Counted from the first letter of the stretch, positions 9,226-18,897 are shown. The stretch: DNA of 64,000 nt from Dulcicalothrix desertica PCC 7102 (GCF_003991905.1 NZ_RSCL01000023.1:1-64000), one strand, 5' to 3'. The notes: a model not told the origin generated them from the letters alone. Numbers and translations: made by a program.

Positions 9226-10284
9226 ATGCACCGTTCAGCAACATTTAAAAATTTACTATTTTATGGTCTGAGCGGTCCTATTATCGCTCTCAATGTTTGG
9301 ATACTGTCACAACTGTTCAATTTTTTCCAGCACCCTATCACTATTTTGAGTGTTGCTGCTATTCTGGCTTTTTTGCTCAATTACCTTGTCAACTTTTTTG
9401 AACGCGCGTATTTGAGCCGCACGCAAGCTGTTACTCTCGTTTTGCTGGTTACTTTGATGGTTTTTGTGATACTAGGAGTGACACTAGTACCAGTCATAAT
9501 TGACCAAGCTACACAATTATTGAACAAAATACCCAACTTATTGACTACTAGCCAATCAAACTTGCTTTTTTTAGAGAAATTAGCCAGGGAACGGCGTTTA
9601 CCTCTAGATTTTACCGTTGTTAGCAAGCAGATTAATGCCAATATCCAAATTTATATTCAAAATATAGTACAGCAGGTAGCTTCTGGTGCAGTAGGCTTTG
9701 CTTCTTCGATTGTGTTATGGATATTAGATTTTATACTAGTTATTGTGCTGGCTTTTTACATGTTGCTCTATGGTGACACTGTTTGGTTTGGTTTATCTAG
9801 TCTCTTACCCGATAATATCCGTGAACCCCTGACTAAATCGATACAACTCAATTTTCACTATTTTTTTCTCAGTCAAATTTTGCTAGCTTTGTTTATCACT
9901 GCTTGTCTGATCCCCATTTTTCTTGTACTCAAGGTGCCTTTTGCTTTGTTGTTTGCAATTGTCATTGGTATCTCTCAATTAGTTCCTGTAATTGGAGCTA
10001 CGTTAGGAATTGGATTAGTCACAGTGCTGGTACTGCTGCAAAACTGGAGTCTTGGACTTCAAGTCGGACTTGCTTCGGTTATTATGCAGCAAGTTAAAGA
10101 TAACTTTTTGGCGCCGAGATTAATCGGTAATTTTATTGGCTTAAATCCACTCTGGATTTTTGTGGCAATATTAATGGGTTTTGAAATCGCTGGACTTTTC
10201 GGAACTATTGTCGCTATCCCTATCGCTGGTACAATTAAGGGCACATATGACACTTTCAAAGCTAGCAAACTCCAAGATCAGTAA
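9226..10284 (+). CDS. AI-2E/PerM-family membrane transporter
   Basis: A 352-residue inner-membrane protein of the AI-2E transporter (PerM, DUF20) family. Hydrophobic segments lie at about residues 10-28, 32-54, 66-90, 150-182, 205-260 and 295-335, giving the usual eight helices with a central soluble loop. ISQLVPVIGATLG and the C-terminal LIGNFIGLNPLWIF and FGTIVAIPIAGT are typical. Substrates vary in this family (autoinducer-2, Na+/H+ exchange, unknown), so the function here stays open. It is divergent from pdxH with an 82-bp gap. Confidence 0.9.
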   Translation: MHRSATFKNLLFYGLSGPIIALNVWILSQLFNFFQHPITILSVAAILAFLLNYLVNFFERAYLSRTQAVTLVLLVTLMVFVILGVTLVPVIIDQATQLLNKIPNLLTTSQSNLLFLEKLARERRLPLDFTVVSKQINANIQIYIQNIVQQVASGAVGFASSIVLWILDFILVIVLAFYMLLYGDTVWFGLSSLLPDNIREPLTKSIQLNFHYFFLSQILLALFITACLIPIFLVLKVPFALLFAIVIGISQLVPVIGATLGIGLVTVLVLLQNWSLGLQVGLASVIMQQVKDNFLAPRLIGNFIGLNPLWIFVAILMGFEIAGLFGTIVAIPIAGTIKGTYDTFKASKLQDQ

Positions 10285-10530
10285 TTTTTGTATATGTGCT
10301 TATTTTAACCAGTATTTAGACAAAGCTTAAAGTTCAGTCAGTATTTACAAAATAAAAGTATAAAATTTAACAAATACTTAAATGTCAATATATCATAAAA
10401 TACTTGCCTGAAAAAAACTTTTCTTATAAGATTTTGGCTGTAAGCATGTAATACTTGTACCGTTAGTTAACGAAGGCGTTTACGGCGCCAATATTAAGAT
10501 AAAACGAGAAAATATAGTTTGTACTAATTA
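10285..10530. other. spacer upstream of scpA
   Basis: A 246-bp AT-rich spacer. It contains one GGCGCC (10483) and no gene or clear hairpin. The scpA promoter presumably lies here. Confidence 0.5.
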
Positions 10531-11355
10531 ATGGATGCCTCCGAGCTATTAGAGACAATTACACAACTCATTCACCAAGCAGAGTCCGGGGACATAGACC
10601 CTTGGGATGTGAAGGTGATTGATGTAATAGACCGTTTTCTCGAACTAATGGCTACTGTAGCAACGCGAGGATATGAAACCGACTTGTCTACATCAGGACA
10701 AGCATTTCTATCTGCTTCGATGTTGGTATTATTCAAAGCCAATACTTTAACGCAATTGCAAGCGGTCGAAGAAGAACCAGAACCTGAAGACGGTGAATTT
10801 GCAGACGAAGAAAACGTATTTTTAAGAACTGCTCGATTACCATTAGAGCGTGCGTTACGTCGTCGTTCTGCTGCAATGCCTCCATCGAAACGTCGCGTTA
10901 CACTTCCAGAACTTATCGAACAGCTACATGTAATGGCTGAACAGCTTAAAAAAGTTCAGCTACACAGAGAAGTCAAGGCGCCTCGAAGCATTCGCAACAC
11001 AGGTAATAACGTGCGAACAATGCGGCAAGCATTGGATTTAGCACACCAAGAAAACTTGACGGAAGTCGCTCTTGAACTTGAACAGCTATTATATCATTCG
11101 GCAAGTGAGCTATCGTTAGACAAGGAGTGGATGGATTTAGAACAACTTGTCGCGCTTTGGCTTCACGCACAGCCCAATAAAACTTTATCAGGTCATCATT
11201 CACCGAACAGCGAGACAGTCGGGGTGTTTTGGGCATTGTTACTACTGTCTGCCCAGTCCAAGGTGGAGTTATATCAAGAAGAATTTTACACTGATATCAA
11301 AATTCGATTACTCACAGATGCTAGTACGAATAAACCATTGGATGCCGCCGTGTAG
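10531..11355 (+). CDS. scpA: segregation and condensation protein A
   Basis: A 274-residue ScpA/kleisin, the bridging subunit of the SMC-ScpAB condensin. The N-terminal region has the kleisin signature DIDPWDVKVIDVIDRFLE and YLxxA-like helices (SGQAFLSASMLVLFKANTL). A charged linker rich in E and D sits near residues 85-95. The C-terminal winged-helix part (VGVFWALLLLSAQSKVELYQ, FYTDIKI) would contact the SMC head. scpB is not in the window. The TAG stop lies inside a 28-bp palindromic repeat that could act as terminator. Confidence 0.93.
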   Translation: MDASELLETITQLIHQAESGDIDPWDVKVIDVIDRFLELMATVATRGYETDLSTSGQAFLSASMLVLFKANTLTQLQAVEEEPEPEDGEFADEENVFLRTARLPLERALRRRSAAMPPSKRRVTLPELIEQLHVMAEQLKKVQLHREVKAPRSIRNTGNNVRTMRQALDLAHQENLTEVALELEQLLYHSASELSLDKEWMDLEQLVALWLHAQPNKTLSGHHSPNSETVGVFWALLLLSAQSKVELYQEEFYTDIKIRLLTDASTNKPLDAAV

Positions 11356-11379
11356 AGACGTTACATGTAACGTCTCTAC
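11352..11379. repeat. GTAGAGACG-type 28-bp palindrome at the scpA stop
   Basis: A perfect palindrome (GTAGAGACGTTACA and its complement), identical to 54597-54624. It includes the scpA stop codon and would form a strong hairpin in RNA. It belongs to a family found elsewhere in the window (19046, 22795, 43718, 51997). Confidence 0.85.
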
Positions 11380-11605
11380 GTCGCATTCCAAAATTTTGAT
11401 ACATGAATCACCAAAATCTGGGTAAATTGGATAGATGACCTAATTAATCGTCATCATATTTACACTTATGGTTAGATAAAGCGCTTGAGTACCGTTATCC
11501 GTGCTTTTCAGGATGACTTAGAGTAGAAATAAACAGATGATTAAGTTTCACGAACATCAAAGTAAACAAGCTTGTGGCTGAGGAATAACGAGGGAAAAAC
11601 ACATT

Positions 11606-12772
11606 ATGAAGGCGATGATTCTTGCAGCAGGTAAAGGTACACGTGTGCGTCCTATTACCTACACCACTCCCAAACCGATGATTCCCATTTTGCAAAAACC
11701 TGTAATGGAATTTTTGCTGGAACTATTACGGCAACACGGATTTGACCAAATTATGGTCAACGTTAGCCATTTAGCAGAGGAAATCGAAAGTTACTTCCGG
11801 GACGGTCAAAAGTTTGGCGTTCAAATCGCTTATTCTTTTGAAGGTAAAATTGCTGATGGTAATTTAATTGGAGAAGCGGTTGGTTCAGCCGGAGGAATGA
11901 AACGTATCCAAGACTTCTCGCCGTTTTTTGATGATACATTTGTTGTATTATGCGGTGATGCCTTAATTGACTTAGATTTAACCGAAGCTGTTAAATGGCA
12001 CCGTTCTAAGGGTTCAATCGCGACTATTATCACTAAGACAGTTCCTCGTGAAGAGGTTTCTAGTTATGGTGTGGTTGTAACTGAAGAAGACGGTCGCATT
12101 AAAGCTTTCCAAGAAAAACCTTCGGTCTCTGAAGCACTTAGCACCAACATCAACACAGGTATTTATATCTTTGAACCAGAAGTTTTAAATTATATCCCAT
12201 CTGGGGTTGAATATGATATTGGTGGACAGTTATTTCCTAAATTAGTAGAAATCGGCGCCCCATTTTTCGCGAAACCAATGGACTTTGAATGGGTTGACAT
12301 TGGTAAAGTACCTGATTACTGGCGCGCGATTCGCGGTGTACTATTAGGAGAAATTAAAAACGTCCAAATTCCAGGTCATGAAGTGGCACCTGGTATTTAC
12401 ACTGGGTTAAACGTCGCAATTAACTGGGATAAAGTAGATATTACAGGCCCAGTCTACATTGGTGGTATGACCAAAATTGAAGACGGCGCCAAAATTATTG
12501 GCCCTGCAATGATTGGCCCCAACTGCTGGATTTGCAGTGGTGCCACCGTTGATAATAGCGTTATTTTTGAATGGTCACGCTTGGGACCAGGTGTTCGCTT
12601 AGTTGATAAACTAGTGTTTGGTCGCTACTGTGTCGATAAAACTGGTGCCACCATCGATGTTCAAGAAGCACAGTTAGACTGGTTAATCACCGACGCACGT
12701 CAAGACCCCCCAGTTCAAACTCCTGTAGAACATCAAGCTATCGCTGAATTATTAGAAACAAAACCAGGTTAA
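11606..12772 (+). CDS. sugar-1-phosphate nucleotidyltransferase (mannose-1-phosphate guanylyltransferase-like)
   Basis: A 388-residue enzyme making a nucleotide sugar. The N-terminal Rossmann-like domain has the signature LAAGKGTRVRPIT and PKPMIPI, the metal-binding FVVLCGDALIDLDL, and FQEKPS. The C-terminal part (from about residue 270) has left-handed beta-helix hexapeptide repeats (VYIGGMTKIEDGAKIIGPAM, GPNCWICSGATVDNSV). It most resembles cyanobacterial proteins annotated as mannose-1-phosphate guanylyltransferase, but nucleotide and sugar cannot be read reliably from sequence. It follows scpA by 250 bp. A strong hairpin follows the stop. Confidence 0.85.
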   Translation: MKAMILAAGKGTRVRPITYTTPKPMIPILQKPVMEFLLELLRQHGFDQIMVNVSHLAEEIESYFRDGQKFGVQIAYSFEGKIADGNLIGEAVGSAGGMKRIQDFSPFFDDTFVVLCGDALIDLDLTEAVKWHRSKGSIATIITKTVPREEVSSYGVVVTEEDGRIKAFQEKPSVSEALSTNINTGIYIFEPEVLNYIPSGVEYDIGGQLFPKLVEIGAPFFAKPMDFEWVDIGKVPDYWRAIRGVLLGEIKNVQIPGHEVAPGIYTGLNVAINWDKVDITGPVYIGGMTKIEDGAKIIGPAMIGPNCWICSGATVDNSVIFEWSRLGPGVRLVDKLVFGRYCVDKTGATIDVQEAQLDWLITDARQDPPVQTPVEHQAIAELLETKPG

Positions 12773-12776
12773 TTTA

Positions 12777-12810
12777 AAGAAACCGGGTTTTTGTAGAAAC
12801 CCGGTTTCTT
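12777..12810. terminator. AGAAACCGGG-type hairpin after the nucleotidyltransferase
   Basis: Two 14-nt arms (12777-12790 and 12797-12810, AAGAAACCGGGTTT and its complement) flank a 6-nt loop 5 bp after the stop. It is one of the window's commonest dispersed palindromes and probably ends transcription here, though it lacks a U-tract. Confidence 0.6.
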
Positions 12811-13140
12811 CCTGTGCATTAAAGCTATATCCTGTGGTATTTCTATATCCGCAATGCTTATATTTTTACTGAATATATATTTTTCAATTGTTTTTATACT
12901 GACAAGCACAACATTAATCAACTGACATTTTACTTGGTTTATAGTTTCAGAAACTGACATAATACGTGCGTTCAAATTCAATACTGCTTTGTAGAGAATT
13001 TTGATCCCCCCAACAAGAACGATGATTTTGGGGGCTAAGATTTGTTTCCTTTCTTGTTCCCCCCGAACTTGCGTTCTTGTTAGGGGGATTAAATCGTACA
13101 AAGCTACTTATAAAAATAATTTATTAGTAGGGAAAATAAA
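12811..13140. other. repeat-derived spacer
   Basis: A 330-bp spacer. Two related GC-rich palindromes lie at about 13002-13035 and 13058-13088 (runs of C5-6 paired with G5 around GAAC and GTTC). A 110-codon ORF on the minus strand is built partly from these repeats and is not accepted as a gene. Confidence 0.6.
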
Positions 13141-14406
13141 ATGAAATTACATACAAACGCCAAGTTGAATTTATTTATAATCCTTACAGCAGCGATTATA
13201 ATCATATCAATTACACTCTCGCCATTCAATTCTGCCACTGCCACGCGCAATGTTAACTTATATCAAAAAGCTCAACAGGCTCAGTTAGAGTTCTTAAAAA
13301 AGCTTGAACCTCTTGTTAATATCGATTCTGGAACAGGTTATGCAGACGGAATTACAAAGGTTGAAGATATTGTAATTGAACACTTAAAATCAATAGGCGC
13401 CGAAATTGAAATAACGAAAGCAACTACAGGTGTTGGAAGAAACATTATTGCAACAATCCAAGGAAATGGTAAAAGTAATAATAGAAATATATTACTCCTT
13501 GCTCATTCCGATACTGTATTTAAAGAAGGAACCGCAGCCAAACGTCCATTTAAAATTGTAGCAGGAAAAGCTTATGGGGCAGGAGTAATGGACGACAAGG
13601 GAGGAATTCTGCTTGGTATTGAAGCACTTAAAATCTTAAAAGAAGTAAATTTTAACAATTTTGGCAAAATTACTTTTTTAATCAACCCCGATGAAGAAAA
13701 AGGTTCTAAAGGTTCGCGAGATTTAATTAAGCAAATAGCGAAACAGCATGATTATGCTCTAGTTTTAGAATTTGGTTCCCCACAAGATAAAGTTACATCA
13801 TGGCGAAAAGGAATTGGTAACTATGGATTTGAGGTGAAAGGAAAAGCTGCCCATGCAGGCGCCGAACCTGAAAAAGGATGTAATGCTTTACTCGAAGCAG
13901 CTCATCAAAGCTTACAAATGAGGAATCTTAGCAACCCAAGCAAACAAACAACGGTCAATTTTACTTTGTTTCAAGCAGGTGAGCGCGCCAATATCATTCC
14001 AGACTCAGCAAAAGTTCAGGCAGATGTGCGCGTATTAGAAGCAGTTGAATTCGATAGGTTAGAGCGCGACTTTACAAAGATATCCCAAAAGAAACTTCTG
14101 CCTTGTACTCAAATTAAAGTTGTTGCAGAACGAGGACGACCACCTTTTCCACCTAACTCGAAAACCGATGCGCTAGTTAAAAAAGCCCAAGCTATTTATA
14201 AAGAAATTCAACTTAATCTTGGAGTCGAAGGTAGTGGTGGGGGTACAGATGGTAACTATGCTGCTGCGGTCGGTACTGCAACTCTTGATGCGCTTGGTCC
14301 TGTCGGAGGTGGCGCGCATGGTGTTGATGAATACATCGATTTAGAACGTATTGCACCCCGCATTTACTTGTTAACAAAACTTATGATGGATTTGGGAGCA
14401 AATTGA
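13141..14406 (+). CDS. secreted M20 zinc carboxypeptidase (glutamate carboxypeptidase-like)
   Basis: A 421-residue M20 metallopeptidase. Residues about 8-35 form a signal peptide (hydrophobic LFIILTAAIIIISITL, then NSATA). Metal ligands and catalytic residues follow the family: AHSDTVF (H122), MDDKGG (D151), DEEKGS (E185/E186) and the late GGAHGVDEYI. The dimerisation or lid domain is about residues 225-335 (GKAAHAGAEPEKG). It resembles carboxypeptidase G2-type enzymes that remove C-terminal glutamate, but substrate is uncertain. AGGGA lies 9 nt before the ATG. It probably acts in the periplasm. Confidence 0.9.
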   Translation: MKLHTNAKLNLFIILTAAIIIISITLSPFNSATATRNVNLYQKAQQAQLEFLKKLEPLVNIDSGTGYADGITKVEDIVIEHLKSIGAEIEITKATTGVGRNIIATIQGNGKSNNRNILLLAHSDTVFKEGTAAKRPFKIVAGKAYGAGVMDDKGGILLGIEALKILKEVNFNNFGKITFLINPDEEKGSKGSRDLIKQIAKQHDYALVLEFGSPQDKVTSWRKGIGNYGFEVKGKAAHAGAEPEKGCNALLEAAHQSLQMRNLSNPSKQTTVNFTLFQAGERANIIPDSAKVQADVRVLEAVEFDRLERDFTKISQKKLLPCTQIKVVAERGRPPFPPNSKTDALVKKAQAIYKEIQLNLGVEGSGGGTDGNYAAAVGTATLDALGPVGGGAHGVDEYIDLERIAPRIYLLTKLMMDLGAN

Positions 14407-14473
14407 ACAAGATAATATTTAAGGACGGTAGAATCCGTCCTATAAAGATTTATTTGTATAGTATATTACTACT

Positions 14474-14674
14474 TTATTTAAGCAGCCTAGTTATCCTAAT
14501 GTCATACTCACTAGCTTTTGGATACTCACTTCTAGCTTTATCGAATGCCACTACATCAACTATTGACCTCGATTCCGCATCAATTTCGTAGCGCGTACTG
14601 CCAAAACGCGCATCGTTGCTTTTGTAATCAGTAAATTCTTTAACATCAACGAACACCTCGTAGGTATGAACCAT
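14474..14674 (-). CDS. small conserved cyanobacterial protein
   Basis: A 66-residue acidic protein beginning MVHTYEVFVDVKEF and containing FGSTRYEIDAESRSIVDVVA and EYDIRITRLLK. Alternating strands suggest a small beta-rich fold. I know no function. The start at 14674 is chosen because GAGGT lies 6 nt upstream; the track-length start five codons earlier lacks this. It is convergent with the M20 gene, and coding-like composition with a clear ribosome site supports it as real. Confidence 0.6.
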   Translation of the reverse strand: MVHTYEVFVDVKEFTDYKSNDARFGSTRYEIDAESRSIVDVVAFDKARSEYPKASEYDIRITRLLK

Positions 14675-15060
14675 GTTTCTACCTCGCACTTGTGTAATGA
14701 AAATTAGGAATAAATTCAGTATATGAAGATTTGATGATAGAGAGTTATCTATAAGGTAAATAAGAATAATTCTTTATAACAGTTAAAGTCCTACTTACTC
14801 AACTTAAACTAATGAAACATTTTATTAATTGTTCTATTTGCACAATAAATTACGAGAATATGCCAAAAATGATTATTAAAGCACAATTTCCAATATTAAG
14901 ATTAACAACAAAATGTAAAGTTATGTATAGTAATCAAATACTTATGTTTAGCAATTATAATTGATTGCAACAACTTGATCCCCCCCAACCCCCCTTGATA
15001 AGGGGGGCTTTAAATCTTCTTCCCCCCGAACTCGCGTTCTTGTTAGGGGAAATCAAAATC
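14675..15060. repeat. AT-rich spacer with two C-rich palindromes
   Basis: The 386-bp spacer ends with two tandem hairpins at 14980-15008 (C-run, then AACC...GATAAGGGGGG) and 15021-15051 (TCCCCCCGAACTCGCG and a complementary arm). The second is nearly the same as 13058-13088. They sit just past the speA stop and may terminate it. The remainder is A+T-rich without a gene. Confidence 0.65.
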
Positions 15061-17088
15061 TTACGAAGACAGGTAAGTATATCTACTCAAGCTTTGTTCA
15101 TAAGTTTGTAACAACCTTTGTGACTCAGCCAAAGTAATACGCTTTTCTTCTAGTGCTTTTTCACAGCGCTGGCGAATGTTTTCCACCATGTCCTCAGAGT
15201 CATACTGTACGTAGCTAACGACCTCGCTCATGGTGTCACCTTTGACAACATGTTCGATTTGATAGCCTTTTGGTGTTAGCTGAATGTGAACGGTGTTTGT
15301 GTCGCCAAACAAGTTGTGTAAGTTACCCATAATTTCTTGATAGGCGCCATTTAGGAACATGCCAAGATAATAAGGCTCGCCTTGTTTAAATGGATGTAAC
15401 TCTAATACAGGTTTAACATCGCGTAAATCGATAAAGTTGTCGATTTTTCCATCGCTGTCGCAAGTTAAATCTGCCAATATCCCCCGTCGCGTTGGTTCTT
15501 CTCCCAAACGATGTATGGGCATAATGGGAAATAATTGGTCTATTGCCCAACAATCTGGCGCCGACTGAAACACCGAAAAATTGACGTAATAAATGGAAGC
15601 CATTATTTGTTCGAGGTCTTCCAATTCATCGGGAACGTACTCATGCTGCCGAGTCAAATAAAGTATTTTATGGCAACATGCCCAGAACAAACGTTCGGCT
15701 TTGGCGCGTTCAGTGAGGCTAAAAATTCCCAACTTAAAGCGGCTAATAGCTTCATCTTTAAACTGGGTAGCGTCGTGATAAAGTTCTTGATAATTATCGT
15801 TGTTGATTGATTGGTAAGTTTCCCAAAGATAGTTAATAATGTGGGACTCACCTTCTTTTGGAGGTTCGGGTTGTTCGTGGGGGACTTCGCACGTACTAAG
15901 AACATCAAAAATCAACACTGACTGATGCGACGCAATTGCACGTCCACTTTCACTAATTAATGTTGGTACTCCTATACCACGCTCGCTACAGGTATCTTTT
16001 AACTCTGCAACAATATCATTGGCATAGTTTTGCATGTTGTAGTTTTTCGAGGCGTAGAAGTTCGTTTGCGAGCCATCGTAGTCTACACCTAAACCACCAC
16101 CAACATCGAGATACTTCATGTTGGCGCCGAGTGCTGCTAGTTCTACGTAAATTTGACTAGCTTCTTGAATGGCATCTTTTATTACATGGATGGCTGAGAT
16201 TTGTGAGCCAATATGAAAGTGTAAAAGCTGTAAAGAATCTAACAAATCTGCCGCACGTAGTTTATCAACAGCTTGGATAATTTCGGGGATGCTTAAACCA
16301 AATTTAGCACGGTCGCCCGATGAAGTTCCCCAACGTCCCATTCCTTGCGTACTAAGTTTTGCGCGTATACCTAAAATTGGTTTAATACCCAACTGAAGAT
16401 TCGCTTCGATAACTAGGTCAACTTCTTCAACTTGTTCAAGCACAATAATTGGAGTTTGCCCAAGTTTGATTGCCAGCATTGCGGTTTCAACGTACTCGCG
16501 GTCTTTATAACCGTTACACACTAATAAGGCGCCTGGAGTATCAAGTAATGCTAAAGCAATCATTAACTCTGGTTTAGAGCCAGCTTCTAAACCAAACTGA
16601 TGGGGTTTGCCGAACTTGACTAAATCTTCAATGAGATGTCGCTGTTGGTTGCATTTGACTGGGAATACACCACGGTATACACCTGGATAATTATAGCGGG
16701 CAATTGCTTTAGCAAAACAAGCATTAAGACGCTCGATTCGGTCTTCCAAAATATCAGAGAATCGAATCAGTAACGGTAAACCAAGATTACGCTGCTTGAG
16801 TGCATTAACCAAATCATATAAATCTAGCGAACCACCTCTGTCACCTTTGGGGGAAACCGTAATATGACCAGCAGCGTTAATCGAAAAATAAGGCTGTCCC
16901 CATCCGTCAATGCGATATAAATCTTCGCTATCTTCAATAGTCCAATGACGACGGGGGGTATTTGGCGTACTACTCGTTAAAAGCAACTGTTTTTGCTTAT
17001 TGTTTGAATTATGACTCAATGCAGCTTTTTTACCGTTGGACGGAGGTTTCAACACCTCATCAGTCGTAGCAGTTGACTCAACACCCAT
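15061..17088 (-). CDS. speA: biosynthetic arginine decarboxylase
   Basis: A 675-residue fold-III PLP enzyme converting arginine to agmatine, the first step toward polyamines. The PLP lysine lies in VFPVKCNQQRHL (about residue 145). The HFHIGSQ motif, GGGLGVDYDGS (phosphate binding) and the C-terminal TCDSDGKIDNFI (active-site Cys and Asp) are present. The N-terminal 45 residues are low-complexity (Asn/Gln/Lys/Ser). The length fits SpeA, which is longer than ornithine or diaminopimelate decarboxylases. It is monocistronic and divergent from ndk. Confidence 0.95.
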   Translation of the reverse strand: MGVESTATTDEVLKPPSNGKKAALSHNSNNKQKQLLLTSSTPNTPRRHWTIEDSEDLYRIDGWGQPYFSINAAGHITVSPKGDRGGSLDLYDLVNALKQRNLGLPLLIRFSDILEDRIERLNACFAKAIARYNYPGVYRGVFPVKCNQQRHLIEDLVKFGKPHQFGLEAGSKPELMIALALLDTPGALLVCNGYKDREYVETAMLAIKLGQTPIIVLEQVEEVDLVIEANLQLGIKPILGIRAKLSTQGMGRWGTSSGDRAKFGLSIPEIIQAVDKLRAADLLDSLQLLHFHIGSQISAIHVIKDAIQEASQIYVELAALGANMKYLDVGGGLGVDYDGSQTNFYASKNYNMQNYANDIVAELKDTCSERGIGVPTLISESGRAIASHQSVLIFDVLSTCEVPHEQPEPPKEGESHIINYLWETYQSINNDNYQELYHDATQFKDEAISRFKLGIFSLTERAKAERLFWACCHKILYLTRQHEYVPDELEDLEQIMASIYYVNFSVFQSAPDCWAIDQLFPIMPIHRLGEEPTRRGILADLTCDSDGKIDNFIDLRDVKPVLELHPFKQGEPYYLGMFLNGAYQEIMGNLHNLFGDTNTVHIQLTPKGYQIEHVVKGDTMSEVVSYVQYDSEDMVENIRQRCEKALEEKRITLAESQRLLQTYEQSLSRYTYLSS

Positions 17089-17302
17089 TTTTTACTAAAC
17101 CTCTATATTCACCCACGAAACTACAATTTAGCAAAATTCCACGCTATGTCCCGCACCATAAAGAAGATTAACAAAAGATTAAGAGGCGCCTGTTGGTAAA
17201 GGGTTGCATGTTTTTCCTTTTCCCCTTTCCGCTTTCGCCTTTACCCGATAAACTTTTATTGGTCAGTTGAATCACGATTACCCATATTTGAGGAGTACAA
17301 CT

Positions 17303-17752
17303 TTGGAGCGCACATTCTTAGCAATTAAACCCGATGGCGTACAGCGTAAGCTTGTTGGCGAAATTATCCGCCGCTTTGAAACAAAGGGTTTTACCCTTGT
17401 TGCGCTGAAGTTCATGAATGTTAGTCGCGAATTAGCTCAAGCGCATTACGATGTTCACCGCGAACGCCCTTTCTTTGCAAGCTTGATAGATTTTATTACC
17501 TCTGGCCCAGTTGTCGCGATGGTATGGGAAGGTGATGGTGTTATTGCCTCTGCCCGCAAACTTATTGGCGCCACCAACCCTCTCAACTCTGAGCCAGGTA
17601 CTATTAGGGGTGACTTTGGTGTAAATACTGGTCGTAACATCATCCACGGTTCCGATGCTCCTGAAACCGCAAAAAACGAAATCGCTCTATGGTTTAAAGA
17701 AGAAGAACTAGTCAACTGGGCGCCTGAAATTAAAGGTTGGTTGTACGAATAA
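17303..17752 (+). CDS. ndk: nucleoside diphosphate kinase
   Basis: A 149-residue enzyme moving the gamma-phosphate between nucleoside di- and triphosphates. It begins [14 protein letters not shown] after the initiator. The phosphohistidine lies in [10 protein letters not shown]. The start is a TTG at 17303, with AGGAG at 17291-17295 seven nt before it; this gives the normal length. The TTG at 17267 would add 12 unconserved residues. Confidence 0.95.
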   Translation: MERTFLAIKPDGVQRKLVGEIIRRFETKGFTLVALKFMNVSRELAQAHYDVHRERPFFASLIDFITSGPVVAMVWEGDGVIASARKLIGATNPLNSEPGTIRGDFGVNTGRNIIHGSDAPETAKNEIALWFKEEELVNWAPEIKGWLYE

Positions 17753-17757
17753 ATCAA

Positions 17758-17905
17758 GTTAGGAGTTAGGAATTAGGAGTTAGGAGTTAGGAGTGCTGAG
17801 TGCTGAGTGCTGAGTGCTGAATGCTGAATGCTGAGTGCTGAGTGCTGAGGAACGGAGGAACGGAGGAACGGAGTTGGAGTTGGAGTTGGGAGTTATGAGT
17901 TATGA
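17758..17905. repeat. short tandem heptamer repeats (STRR cluster)
   Basis: Blocks of degenerate heptamers follow ndk: TTAGGAG (about 5 copies), GTGCTGA/ATGCTGA (about 8), GGAACGG (3), GTTGGA/GTTATGA. Such heptamer arrays are typical of heterocystous cyanobacteria. The same TTAGGAG unit returns in inverse orientation at 18120-18157. Confidence 0.85.
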
Positions 17906-17924
17906 GTGCAAATGAGTAAAATGT

Positions 17925-18100
17925 AAATTTGTGTCATGCTGAGGAACGTTAACGCAGTTTTCCCGTTATCCGGAGGATATCCCGAAGGGTAGGGTAGCAT
18001 CTTAAAGATTTTGACGCTTTTATAAAAGTAAAACTCTAACCCGTTTTAAAGTGAAAGAACTTAAAGATTCTTCGCTGCACTCAGAATGACACTTCTAATC
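17925..18100. repeat. TGTCATGCTGAG-type dispersed repeat
   Basis: A diverged inverted repeat starts TGTCATGCTGAGGAACG (17934) and ends CACTCAGAATGACAC (about 18090), with GCATCTTAAAGATT inside. A shorter relative is at about 38887-38915 (GATGCTTCACTACGTTCAGC). Widespread non-coding repeat; no gene. Confidence 0.6.
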
Positions 18101-18111
18101 CGTTTTCTATA

Positions 18112-18157
18112 TAACCCCTAACCCCTAACTCCTAACTCCTAACTCCTAACTCCTAAC
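18112..18157. repeat. inverse-oriented CTCCTAA heptamers
   Basis: About five copies of CTCCTAA (plus CCCCTAA variants) end 3 bp before the terC stop. They are the reverse complement of the array at 17758, so the spacer could fold into a long imperfect stem. Confidence 0.85.
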
Positions 18158-18159
18158 TT

Positions 18160-18897
18160 TTACTCTGCAACTTCCTGTTTCTTCAATTCAGGCGCCGTTA
18201 AAACTTCTTCTACTACCTCTGGTTCGTTACGTTTAGAGAATCCCCACATTAGAATAACTGCAATTGCGCTAATTACAATCCACTGTGGAGGAACAAGCGA
18301 TTCGTTAATGACTTTGAGAAGTAAGCGTAAACCCACAAATGCCACGGTGATATAACCAGCATCTTCTAAATGAGTAAACTCATCCAACCAGCGAATAAAT
18401 AAACCTGCCATGAAACGCAGGGTGATAACGCCAATGGTAGTACCTGTTAAAACTAACCAGGTTTCCTGACTTACGGCAATAGCTGTTGTAACGCTGTCTA
18501 ATGAGAACGCTAAATCAGTAAGCGCAATTACGGGAATAAGCCGTAAAACTGAACTAAACTTGGGACCGTGATGCTGATTTTCTTCATCTTCCTCTGACGT
18601 AAAATGCTGGAAAACTAACCACAGCAAGTAAGAGGCGCCGATTAATTCAAACTGCCAATACTTTTGTACCCAAGTAGCTGTAAGCAGCAGTGTGATACGA
18701 AGCACATAAGCTATCACCAAGCCATAGTTAAGAGCTTCTTTCTCTTTTTCCTTATCGTCAAGCCCTTGGGCAATAGCTGCAAGTGCAATAGCGTTATCAG
18801 CAGAAAGTACTGCCTCTAAAAATATCAGCAGTAACAGCACGATAGATGCTTCTACGCTGAAATGAAATTGGAGGTTATCAAAAATTCGGTCTAACAT
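18160..18897 (-). CDS. TerC-family integral membrane protein
   Basis: A 245-residue TerC protein with about seven membrane helices. Typical motifs are LEAVLSADNAIALAAIA and TDLAFSLDSVTTAIAV, whose acidic residues in the membrane are thought to bind metal ions. Family members export Mn2+ or support tellurite resistance (established for some), and cyanobacterial and plastid relatives act in thylakoid membranes. An acidic tail (EPEVVEEVL) follows the last helix. No yybP-ykoY-type riboswitch is evident upstream. Confidence 0.88.
   Translation of the reverse strand: MLDRIFDNLQFHFSVEASIVLLLLIFLEAVLSADNAIALAAIAQGLDDKEKEKEALNYGLVIAYVLRITLLLTATWVQKYWQFELIGASYLLWLVFQHFTSEEDEENQHHGPKFSSVLRLIPVIALTDLAFSLDSVTTAIAVSQETWLVLTGTTIGVITLRFMAGLFIRWLDEFTHLEDAGYITVAFVGLRLLLKVINESLVPPQWIVISAIAVILMWGFSKRNEPEVVEEVLTAPELKKQEVAE

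Noticed and set aside
12769-13101. 110-codon ORF on the minus strand
   Set aside because: Its ends are formed by palindromic repeats, it has no ribosome site, and its middle has no coding character.
14403-14591. 62-codon ORF on the plus strand, overlapping the M20 stop
   Set aside because: TTG start without ribosome site; opposite the better supported gene at 14474-14674.
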